Source: Serripes groenlandicus
Taxonomy: Eukaryota; Mollusca; Bivalvia; Cardiida; Cardiidae
Assembly (NCBI GenBank): GCA_031761405.1
Contig: JASEVX010000034.1
Coordinates: 558,001 to 622,000, forward strand
Length of the DNA stretch: 64,000 nucleotides
Reading direction: 5' to 3'
The position numbers and the translations under genes are program-made. The notes below the pieces were generated by a model. It saw only the letters and a list, made by a program, of their open reading frames with translations, was not told the DNA's origin and searched no databases. Every line of letters starts with the position of its first letter. Position 1 is the first letter of the stretch. Shown here piece after piece: positions 22,044-32,004 of this stretch.

Positions 22044-22439
22044 GTATTCTATTCATAACTTATTCTTAAAGAGTATTCCAACAGTAAGCAAATATTATGC
22101 AGACAACTGTTCAAACATTTAGGACAAAGATATGGAACATCTCTACAGATGGAAGCATAATTATTGAATAGAGTTGAAATAATTTGTCCCAATGAGTTCA
22201 AAAGACGTCCGCTGAAGATGCATGTTGTGAGGGGTTTACACATTACATTTCTTGATGTGCTATTTTAATGCCATCCTAAGCCGATTGCACCGAAAGACAT
22301 AAAGAATATGCCAGCAAGAACATTGTTGAAAAAGAGATACGATAGTTGTAAACAGTGTGTAAAAGAAGATATTATCCATTTAGAGAATGTTTTCAAAAGT
22401 CATTGACTGCTAAATCCATCTGCACCAGGGAACATACTG

Positions 22440-23505
22440 TATCGGGCGATAGGTCAATTTATCCTTTTGCCTCATTGTTATCAAAAGTCATCTTCATCGG
22501 GGGAAAGGTCAATTAATCCTTTTGCTTCATTGTTATCAAAAGTCATCTTCATCAGGGGAAAGGTCAATTAATCTTTTTGTCTCATTGTTATCAAAAGTCA
22601 TCTGCATCAGGGGAAAGGTCAATTTATCCTTTTTGCCTCATTGTTATCAAAAGTCATCTACATCAGGGGAAAGGTCAATTTATCTTTTTGTCTCATTGTT
22701 ATCAAAAGTCATCTGCATCAGGGGAAAGGTCAATTTATCCTTTTGTCTCATTGTTATCAAAAGTCATCTGCATCAGGGGGAAGGTCAATTTATCCTTTTT
22801 GCCTCATTGTTATCAAAAGTCACCTGCATCGGGGGAAAGGTCAATTTATCTTTTTGCCTCATTGTTATCAAAAGTCATCTGCATCAGGGGAAAGGTCAAT
22901 TTATCCTTTTTGCCTCATTGTTATCAAAAGTCATCTTCATCGGGGGGGAAGGTCAATTTATCATTTTACCTCATTGTTATCAAAAGTCATCTGTATGGGG
23001 GAAAGGTCAATTTATCCTTTTGCCTCATTGTTATCAAAAGTCATCTGTATCGGGGGAAAGGTCAATTTATCCTTTTGCCTCATTGTTATCAAAAGTCATT
23101 TGCATCGGGGGGAAATGTCAATTTATCCTTTTTGCCTCATTGTTATCAAAAGTCATCTTCATCGGGGGGGGAAGGTCAATTTATCATTTTACCTCATTGT
23201 TATCAAAAGTCATCTGTATGGGGGAAAGGTCAATTTATCCTTTTGCCTCATTGTTATCAAAAGTCATCTGCATCGGGGGATAGGTAAATTTATCCTTTTG
23301 CCTCATTTTTATCAAAAGTCATCTGTATCGGGGGAAAGGTCAATTTATCCTTTTGCCTCATTGTTATTTAAAGTCATATTTATCGGGGAAATTGTCAATT
23401 TATCCTTTTGCCTCAATGTTATCAAAAGTCATCTGTATCGGGGGAAAGGTCTATTTATCCTTTTGCCTCTTTGTTATCAAAAGTCTTCTGCATATAAGCC
23501 TCTGT
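22440..23505. repeat. 55-bp minisatellite, about 19 units (copy 2 array)
   Basis: Same unit and position as the array at 7,886-9,395, but with a different dominant variant (CATCTGCATCAGGGGAAAGG) and different unit number. The two arrays have therefore homogenised separately since duplication. A trio at about 22,930-23,080 recurs at about 23,150-23,270. Open frames in it are repeat artefacts. Confidence 0.9.
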
Positions 23506-23642
23506 AAATGAAAGTTAAATTATTGAACAGAGTGGAAAAAGATTGTGGCAAATGGTGAAATTGCTCATTAAGAACAATTTCTCCTTTTGTCACAATGTTT
23601 TTCAAATATCCTCTGCTGTAGAGCCGTCAAAATGCGTCTGTA

Positions 23643-26212
23643 TTGCTCTTTACGATAACTAGGTGCCGTCCCTTGATTGCCAAGGGACGTTACTCAATAT
23701 TCTCCTTCCGGGGACTACCTTTTGACAAAATTGCGGACATAGACAAAGCAATCAGCGAGGCGCGCGAAAACAACAATGAATTGACTAGAAATACAACTTT
23801 ACTTATTTTTAAAAGCTTAATTTAAAACATTGTGGCTAAATGATTGATGGATTTATGTTTAAACTTAAAGTCGATTTCAACAAGTTTTCACAGCCATCCC
23901 ACGATGGCCTGTTAACAATTTCCTAGTGACAACTTCTCTCACCAATGGACAGATTTAAAAATAATTTCCTTGGGTGGGGCTGCTTTCAAAATTGTTAATA
24001 TAATTTAATGCTATGAGGAACTTGGGTTGCTGCCTCATCAAAAATCCGGTCCAAAAGTACTGGCTTGATGTGAAAACATTTTAAAACAAAATTAATGTTT
24101 CTTGGGCAACATTTTTACCAAAATTCATCAGATCTGTTTAGAAATATTGTCAGCAGGGGGAAGAAGGTTACGGCATCCAGTCAGAGTTACGTGTGGCTTT
24201 ATAGTCTGCAGCAGATGACTTTAACAACATGTAGACAAAATCAATCGATATCTCTAAAAATGATTTATAATTGAAAGAAATTGAAAACATTGCTTCATTA
24301 AAAAAAATCTCATCATAAGAAATTTCTGCTTTTGTCACAATGTTTTCGAACGTCCTCTGTTTGTCACAATGTTTTCGAAAGTCAACTGCATATTCTTCAT
24401 AATCATATAGTAGCAACCCCACCTTCTCGGTGATTATCGTATGTATACGCGGTCTGGAAATGTTAAAAATTCATGCCCTCGTATTACCTTTTTACCAATA
24501 TGTTCAACAACTAACATCGTACAGTACTTTAAAATATAGTTTTACTTTATGGAAGCTAATTGAAATCTCTAACTAACTGTGTATTTTACTATACAATTCA
24601 TACTGTGTTACTCTGTCGGCGATTGTATAATCCGCTTGTATACAGCGATTTCACGCTTGCATGACTGATTGCCTAATTAACAAGCTCGCACCGCTGCAGG
24701 GGTCATATCTTTAAAGATATGCAGGTCATAAAGATCTCATTAATATTCACGAAAATTGCTATTGATGATCTACATTTGTATTAGGTAATTACGTGGGAAG
24801 GGTAAAAAGTATATTCTCCTTTTGCCTCAATATTTTCAAATCCTTCCTGCTGCAGATGTGTCAAAATACATCTGCAAGTGGGAATGAGTTAAAGGGCATA
24901 AATATGAAAATAAAAATTGAACTTTATTATATCTTTAATGTGCAATAGTCAAATTTACAAATGCCACACGCAGAAAATATTTAGAAGCATTGTGGCAAAA
25001 AGATAAAATTCTCTTCAGAGCAATTCCTCATTTTGTCACAATGTACAAACTGTACCATTTTTTTTTTTAAAGACTTTCCAAAGTTGGGCCTACACATCAG
25101 CTGCATATGGGTTTAAACAATTTTGCAGCAGACGACTTTGAAAACATCTAGACAAAAATTGCTAAAATCTCGTTAAATGCGACTGTAGGTGGGATAGAGT
25201 TAAATATACATTCAACATATGCGCCGTCTCGCGAGAAAACAAACATTGTGGTCTCTGCGTAAAGGAGTCGACACGGATCAGCCTAAGTTTCGCCTCCTGT
25301 TGGTTTTCTTTTTCGGGAATCATTACTCTATTCCCCCCCCCCCCCCCCCCCCCCACCCATGAGATGGAATGTGTCGACCCAGATCAGTGTGTGCGGACAG
25401 CGCAAGCTAATCTGGTCAACACATTACGCAGATGCCACAATGTTAGTTTTCTCGCGGGACGGCTCATATCTGCAGAAGTAGAGCTTGAAAACAACAACAT
25501 GAATATCACTATTTAAAAATGATAGGAGAATTATTGAATTAAATAACATTGTTGTAAAAGGTGAAATTGCTCATTATGAACAAGTGCCATTATGTTAACA
25601 ATAATTGTATGTTGCAGACGCATCAATGACCCATCAAAATGTGTTTGCAAGTAGGAACGGGTTAAAAATGTGCCACTGACATGACTACGCTTTTGAAATT
25701 ATAACTAAACCCTTTTCCTCCAGCTGACACATCAGCAGCAGATCACTTTTGAAAACATTGTGGCAGAAGAAAAAAATGTTCACAATGAGCAGCTTCTCCT
25801 ATTTGCAAGTTTAATTTTCATTTCCACTAATACACTTTTGTAGTTATTATTAATTTAATTCCAGACCAATAAATCGTACCTCTCATACACCATCCACATA
25901 TATCATTCAGTAAATATAAATTTTGATCGTCAGTTAATTTCGGGATATTGATGATAAACAAAACAATATATCATCATCAGTGAACATTCCCATGTTGGAA
26001 ATTCCTTTGTCAATCCACTCTCAGTAGGGAAAAGAGACGGACCGGAAAGGGTATAACTTTGTTTTATCAAATTCTCCACAGTGTTAGCAATGTGGTTCTT
26101 TTTCGCTTGAATGACTATTCGAAAGTATTCCCCGGAAGTAAAATTCACATGAATACGCATGTGCAATTGAAGAGTAATCAAGGGTAGATAACCTAGTTAT
26201 CGTAAAGAGCAA
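23643..26212. mobile_element. 2,570-bp TIR element with empty site in copy 1
   Basis: The ends 23,643-23,664 (TTGCTCTTTACGATAACTAG and GT) and 26,191-26,212 are perfect 22-bp inverted repeats; weaker inverted similarity continues inward (CCCTTGATT on both sides). Copy 1 has an uninterrupted site (CTGTATATGAG) at 9,436/9,437. Target duplication is at most TA. The interior has other repeats and no transposase that I can recognise; a 60-residue frame at the left end is not assignable. Confidence 0.75.
25333..25356. repeat. Poly-C tract
   Basis: A run of about 22 to 24 C residues, within the 2,570-bp element. Its exact length is likely to be unstable or mis-assembled. Confidence 0.85.
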
Positions 26213-26276
26213 TATGAGAAAGGATTAAAAGTCTACAGTATCAGGAATAAGGTTTCATCTTTCTTTCTCCTACAAG

Positions 26277-26537
26277 GTTTGAAGGTGATATGGAATGACG
26301 ATGACGTTACTTTCGTACTGTCGGGCGACACCAATCATCACTCAGACATAAGGTTAAGCTGTTCCCATCTACAAAACACTATTCCGTTAGATGTTACAAC
26401 GGAAGATTCGGCGACCAATGACAAGACAACATTTATATATGATAGGAATGAAACCATGTTGGATTTATATGTCGTCGTACAATGGAAAGAGAAGATTCTG
26501 TATGCCAAGAAAGTGACAGAAACAGGTCACACATCAG
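26277..26537 (+). CDS. Ig-superfamily protein copy 2, exon 5
   Basis: This 261-nt exon lies between CTCCTACAAG and GTAGAGTT, phase 1 on both sides, beginning GLKVIWNDDDVTFVLSGD. Relative to copy 1, the second cysteine (TFICDMNE) is Tyr here (TFIYDRNE). If that Cys forms a disulphide with RLSCSH, copy 2 has lost it. Otherwise open throughout. Confidence 0.7.
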
Positions 26538-26662
26538 GTAGAGTTTATTCTTTTTGTCGTTATGAATTTACAGGCGTCCGAGTTTTCATTTGAGAAAAAA
26601 ATGAAAAATGTCTCTCTATATGGTCCCTTATGCTGTAATAATAATGACCGTAATGTTAATTC

Positions 26663-26793
26663 GGGGAATCCCACACAGGACAGTGTTACTATAAATAGCC
26701 TCTCTATATGGTTTTATATAAAAATAATTATTATTATACTATATGAACCATATAGCTGCTATTTATAGTAACACGGTCCTGGGTGGGATTCCC
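26663..26793. mobile_element. ~130-bp hairpin MITE (family B), copy 2
   Basis: Inverted arms 26,663-26,700 and 26,756-26,793 match the element at 9,893-10,023 almost exactly. Confidence 0.65.
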
Positions 26794-27215
26794 AACATTT
26801 TCTCTTACGAAATAATTACGGTTATTATTATAGCATATGTACAAAATAGATAGACAATTTGTAGTCTTTTACCGATGTTTGTGTGTTTTTCCCCGTTTTA
26901 CTCAAATGAAAACTGGGACACCTGTGTTCAATTTATCCCTTTCCCATCAGACGACTATTGAGTTCTTTCAAAAACTAAAATCATTATATTACGACGTCAA
27001 ATCAACATGTCATAATCTTCAATTTGCAAGATACATTGTCAACAACAGAGCAATTTTTCCATTTCCCACAACGTTTTTTTAACTTTGTGTCATAGACATA
27101 CTCCATTTGTTTACAGTTGTAACAATGTTTTCCGTATGTATTTCCAAAATATATACCTCTTAAACTATCATATCAGGTAAACAGTTAAATTAGATTTTAT
27201 TCATTTATATTTCAG

Positions 27216-27286
27216 GGTCTGGAAACTCTCAAGTAGCTGTGATTCTTATTTGTGTAAGTGTTATGTCGAAGTGGCTGCTATCCTAG
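27216..27286 (+). CDS. Ig-superfamily protein copy 2, 3' exon (hydrophobic C-terminus)
   Basis: The acceptor TTATATTTCAG is followed in phase 1 by GSGNSQVAVILIC. A GTAAGT donor after 27,253 would make it a 38-nt exon; reading through gives VSVMSKWLLS and TAG at 27,284-27,286. Small residues (SGNS) followed by a hydrophobic stretch up to the C-terminus resemble a GPI-attachment signal, though the Lys makes a transmembrane start equally possible. No downstream exon was found before LINE sequence starts. Confidence 0.6.
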
Positions 27287-27324
27287 CTAGGACTTTCTGA
27301 TATAGAGTCATTAGATAGGTAAAA

Positions 27325-27960
27325 CTATTTGAAAGTCTCTCTCCCCGAGTTTGTGTTGCACCCATTATATATACATCGTAAACGGACATTTCCCCCCAGT
27401 GATTCAGAAGGTGAATTGACATGTACGTCAAATAGCGGCAGAGGCTTGGTTGACTATGTTCTAGCATCCTCGGAATTGTTCGCATATATCCATTACTATA
27501 AAATTGGCGAACTAGACATTTCAGATCACTTTCCATTAATTTGCAAGCTTCTGTTAAGTTATAACATGCCCGCACAAAAGCCAGCTACGATACACTATCA
27601 TTTAAGGCAATATATTCGATATAAGTGGAATACAACTAAGGAATCAGAGTTTATGAATCAGTTTAATGCTACATACGACCAGTTTTACCTGTCAGTCTCT
27701 AATGATAATGTCCTACAGAAACGCAATGAATGTATCCAGTGCGGAGAGTATAAAATGTAAACAGCGTACGTCCAAGGACAACAATCTACTACAATCTGAA
27801 TGGTGGGACAGAGATTGTACAGTAACACTGAAACCCAACAACTACATCAATTTAGATCTTCGAACAATAATAGTGATTTGCGAGAATACTTTAAGTTCAG
27901 AAACAATTTTAACAAGAGCTGTCTGAGGACAGCACGCTCGACTATTTCACCGCTTATTTA
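27325..27960 (+). pseudogene. LINE endonuclease-domain fragment, copy 2
   Basis: Same content as 11,160-11,800: VDYVLASSELFAYI, DISDHFPL, QSEWWDRDC. An extra frameshift lies near 27,830, where one base is lost relative to copy 1. Non-LTR retrotransposon ORF2 remnant. Confidence 0.7.
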
Positions 27961-28760
27961 AGTTACTGAGATAATGGACTCTAATGTAGTTGCATGCAAA
28001 ACATTAACCACAATTTATTAAAGTGGGATAATTATATGCAGGATAGAGTATTTAACTTGATTATTTTCATAGGTGTTATGGTTGGGAAGGGTTGTATAAC
28101 GTTTCAATGGAATGCATCAAGTAGTTACTAAGCTATGGACTCTTAATGTAGTTGCACGCAAACCTTTAACCATAATTTCTAAGTAAAAAAAGGGCAACAA
28201 TTTGCACCATATGCAGGATAGAGTTATCTTAATTGGTTGTGTATATAGTTCTGAAATTGGGAAAGGGTGTATAAAGTTTCAATACAATGCTTCAATTTTT
28301 TACTGAGATTACACTCTAAATGTAGTTGCAAAACTTTAACCAGATTCTTTCATTGCAAAAAGGGCCATAACTTGCATAAAATGATGGAAAGAGTTATTGT
28401 ACTTGATTGTTTACATATCTGTGATGTTTGGAAAGGGCTGTATAAAGTTTCAATACAATGCATCAAGTAATTACTAAGATATGGTCTCTTAATGTAGTTG
28501 CATGCACATTTTAACCATAATTTATAAGTCCAAAAAGGGCCATAACTTGCATAAAATGCAGGATATGGTTATTCAACTTAAAAATCAACATAGGTTTGAT
28601 AGTTGGGAAGGGTTGTATAAAGTTTCAAAGCAATGCATCAAGTAAATACTAGGATATCGGGCCAGAACTTGCATAAAATGCAAGATAGAGTTATCTTACT
28701 TAATACTATAGTTGGGTAGGGTTGTATAAAGTTTCAATGCAATGCATCAAGTAAATACTG
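27960..28760. repeat. ~160-bp tandem repeat inserted between LINE domains, copy 2
   Basis: Collinear with 11,800-12,592; the repeat motifs are AATGTAGTTGCA, AAAAAGGGCCATAACTTGCA and TTTCAATACAATGCATCAAG. No coding content. Confidence 0.75.
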
Positions 28761-28764
28761 AGAT

Positions 28765-29274
28765 GTGACTATTACAAACGAGGAAATTATTAATTGTATG
28801 AATTCTGTTCGTAGCTCGTGTGCTTCGGGGATAGATGAAACCTGTATAGAAATGTTCAAATGCACATCTCACAAAATAGCACAATTTCTGAATAAACTGT
28901 ACAATAATATATTACAAACAGGTTTACTTCCCCCAGAATGGAGTGAGACAGTGATAACTCCCGTCCATAAGTAAGTGCCAAAAGATGACCCTAATAATTA
29001 TCGCGCAATAAGTCTAATAAACATTATAAGCAAAATAGTCATCAAAGTGCTTACAAACAGACTCTCTGAATGGGCCGAAGAAAATAAAGTCATCGATGAG
29101 GCACAGGCTGGATTTCGCCGCGGTTACTCTTCTGTTGACAATATATTTAACCTACAATCTGTCATACAGAAATATATAAGCAAGAAACGAGGTAGAATAT
29201 ATGTTTTATTTGTTGATTTACTCAAGGCTTTCGACAATTGTTCACAAATAGAATTTTTGACTCGATTATGGTAG
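28765..29274 (+). pseudogene. LINE reverse-transcriptase N-terminal half
   Basis: One frame with a single in-frame TAG (28,972-28,974) contains the reverse-transcriptase landmarks in order: LLPPEWSETVITPVHK, NNYRAISLINIISK, EAQAGFRRGYSSVDN and motif A FVDLLKAFDN with the first catalytic Asp. It stops before the YxDD box. Type is non-LTR (Jockey/CR1-like). It continues the endonuclease fragment at 27,325 after the tandem-repeat insertion. Confidence 0.8.
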
Positions 29275-29419
29275 GCATATTTTCAAAGCATTTTATGAGG
29301 AGTAAAAAGTGCTCGTAATGTGCAAGTTCTTATTCTCACATTATGCTTTTAACCCTAACAGTTTTCTCTTTTGGAAAAGTCTTCAAATTGTAGATGATGT
29401 GTTATAATGTTCATATTGA

Positions 29420-30860
29420 TATAAGTAAGTAAGTAAGTAAGTAAATTGTTTATTATTTTGACATGTGTTACAAAGCATTTATAGTATACATTTATTCTTA
29501 AACAATTATTATTAACACCCGGCCCCATGGGCCTATAAGTCACCAAAACATATATATTTCATAATATCATACAAATATACAAGATATATATATACAAAAA
29601 AGTGTGATCGGACGTGCAATTAGTCATTTTATTCGGTCGTATAAACAAATGTAAAAATCATTTAATAATAAATAATCAAATTATCTAATAGAGTAGAGTA
29701 ATAATTCTGTTTCATATAATCAAAACCTTAGAAATAATTTTATAGGGAAAAGTGGATATAGATTATCCATTTACCAAAATGATTTCAAAGGTTGTCTGTG
29801 TGTAGCATCGAAAGATATCTACTTGTGATAACATTCTCATTTAGTTAAACAATATATTCCGTCTTAGCATATACGCATTAACTATAAATTTGGCTGTCTT
29901 CCTAGGATACTTTTGGATAAGCTCAATAAATTGCTCTTGGTGAGACATTAATGGGAATTGGTTAATAAATATATCACTGTAAATATCGTCTCTTATTCTG
30001 TCATATAATGTACACCTCAATATAAAATGCTCTTCACTTTCTATTTCCTGGCAACTACACAATTTGTACAGTCTAGTGTTCAATGGTTCTCCAAGGTAAC
30101 GGCCTGTCTCTATGCGTATAGGTAAAATTCCACATCTTAACTGGGCTAGCAAAGCGCGTTCATTGTAAATATGATTCGCATGAAAAGTCTATTTTAAATA
30201 ATATATAACTCCGGAGTTTTGGCACTTTTTCCACCTCTGATTTCCATAGGTTTGAGTAATAGCTCATGATCTTAGTTGTTACGTTTGAAAGGTTTACACT
30301 CAGTCTATTATTATAGGAATCCATCAGATCTAACTTCTGCATAATACTTTTAAGGTTTGAGCTCCAATTACATTTAATGGAATTGTAGTCCATAATGAAG
30401 ACTTGTTTGGTTAGTCTGTTGTCGTCAAATTGTATAAGCCTATTATAATAGCGTATCATTGCAATCCACCGTCTATAAGTACAAGGCAGCCAGCCAGTGT
30501 CTCCAATTAATGCAAGTGTTGGTGTAAAACGGTGAACCCCCATGATATACCGCATTGCCCGATGTTGCACGTTATCTATAGACTGAAAGGGCTTTCCACC
30601 CCACACACCTGAGCAGTAATCCAATATAGTCGTCACACATGAGTCGTACAGCTTAGTGAATGATTTAAACCCGAAATTCTTGTAATTATGGATTTTGGAG
30701 ATTATCTTTCCTAGTGCGCGTCCTGCTTCATTCGCTAGCGTTTCACAATTATGTTCAAAAGAACCTCTGTCCTGAAATATTATACCTAGGTATTTGTATC
30801 TATCAACTGTTTGTAGAACATTGTTGCCTATAGTAAAGACGAACTCAGATATATATATAT
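29420..30860 (-). pseudogene. LINE 3' half on minus strand, with tail microsatellite
   Basis: Reading leftwards from about 30,850, the translation gives RYKYLGIIFQDRGSF, LDYCSGVWGG, GVHRFTPTLALIGDTGW, then after a frameshift near 30,165 a zinc-knuckle-like CSCQEIESEEHFILRC. This is the C-terminal region after the reverse-transcriptase domain of a non-LTR element. A 3' UTR follows and ends in (CTTA)n at 29,424-29,445. The 5' side is truncated at the AT repeat at 30,848-30,868. Confidence 0.75.
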
Positions 30861-30949
30861 ATATATGTGTACGTTTATGTATTTCTAATTAGCACCGTAT
30901 AGACACAACAATCTCCCTTTCAAACATTCATTCACTCACACATGCACTG

Positions 30950-30992
30950 ACTCACTCGCTCACACACACACACACCCACACCCACACACACA
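30950..30992. repeat. CA microsatellite
   Basis: Interrupted CACACA/CACCCA runs next to the LINE truncation point. Confidence 0.8.
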
Positions 30993-31227
30993 ATCATTCG
31001 TTAGTGTGTTTGCTTATCATTGTTTTTAACTCTCTTAACTCAAACTCAAATAATTGTATTAGGCAATTCGGCACTTAATGTGCCATTGGCCATACAAAAT
31101 ACATACAAAATGGTTGAACCGTTGCAAAAAACATGACAACAAAATATCATCTCATGTATAACAAAACTATTCATATATACATTATAACATAATTATTAAT
31201 AGTATAAGGTTTTTCTGTGGTTATGAT

Positions 31228-31600
31228 TTAAATAGTAGGTATCGATATAAGGTCACTCCTCCTATTTGAAGCTTCATTAATAAATCTAGCAAGACGACTT
31301 TGTAAATTTCTATTTTTAGTTGACATTAATCGCGAAAATTTAAACAATGTTGGAAAAGACGGTTTAAAATACTTTGTTCTTATATCTCTTAATGTGTGAC
31401 GTGTCAAGACAAAGTGGTATTCACTTTCCAATGCAAATGTGTTGCATAATAATATAGTTTAAACATTTAACATTCTTACTAAGTTTCTTGATGTAACCGT
31501 GTTTGATTTACGTTAATTCATGTATAAATATGTTTTGTATGACGAGATGCATGTAATTTGTATAAGTCAAATTAAATATGTTCTGTTCTGTTCATAATTC
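31228..31600. pseudogene. Further LINE 3'-end scraps
   Basis: On the minus strand 31,431-31,228 gives ESEYHFVL, TLRDIRTKYFKP and LARFINEASNRRSDLI, the last part of a related LINE protein. At 31,440-31,590 on the plus strand a typical LINE 3' UTR ends in TATGTTCTGTTCTGTTC. These are two short truncated insertions, not a gene. Confidence 0.55.
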
Positions 31601-31990
31601 ACAGTATCTTTCATTTCTCGCAATATGTGTATATCTACCAATTTCAACAGCTAGCTTATGATCTGATATACGTATTTATCAAACAAGGCGAATTTTGATG
31701 CTAAGCATCAAAGACGCCGCGCATGATTTTAAAGCACGACTTAAAGGGAAGCAGATGCAGTTCAATACATTTAAATAACTTGTGCAAACGGACAGGATTT
31801 AAATATTTTGAACAAGAAGGCCAAATGTCCCTTGATTTTAAACCAGAAGGCCAATATGTTCCTTTATTGCTCACCTGGATAACATAGTCTATCAAAATGT
31901 TATCAAGAGCAAAAACGGTCCATTTTGACGTAGGGATTATACACTTTATATGCTACGATCTATGTGATATTCAGCATGTAAAGTTTAGTC
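31600..31990. other. Intergenic, nothing recognised
   Basis: AT-rich sequence with no repeat or exon that I can support, just upstream of the nuclease-like pseudogene. Confidence 0.4.
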
Positions 31991-32004
31991 GTGAAATGAC
32001 AACT

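Larger units (their letters stand above)
17630..28870 (+). repeat. Segmental duplication, copy 2 (Ig-family gene)
   Basis: Collinear with 3,817-12,690; see the exons. It lacks the 597-bp and ~530-bp pieces of copy 1, and carries an AGCTCACC element (19,535-20,752) and a 2,570-bp TIR element (23,643-26,212). Past 28,870 it continues into LINE reverse transcriptase, which copy 1 loses to its 45-bp array. Confidence 0.85.

Noticed and set aside
23643..23825. 60-codon frame starting in the TIR of the 2,570-bp element (IADIDKAISEARENNN)
   Set aside because: Too short, no family resemblance and the start lies inside the inverted repeat.
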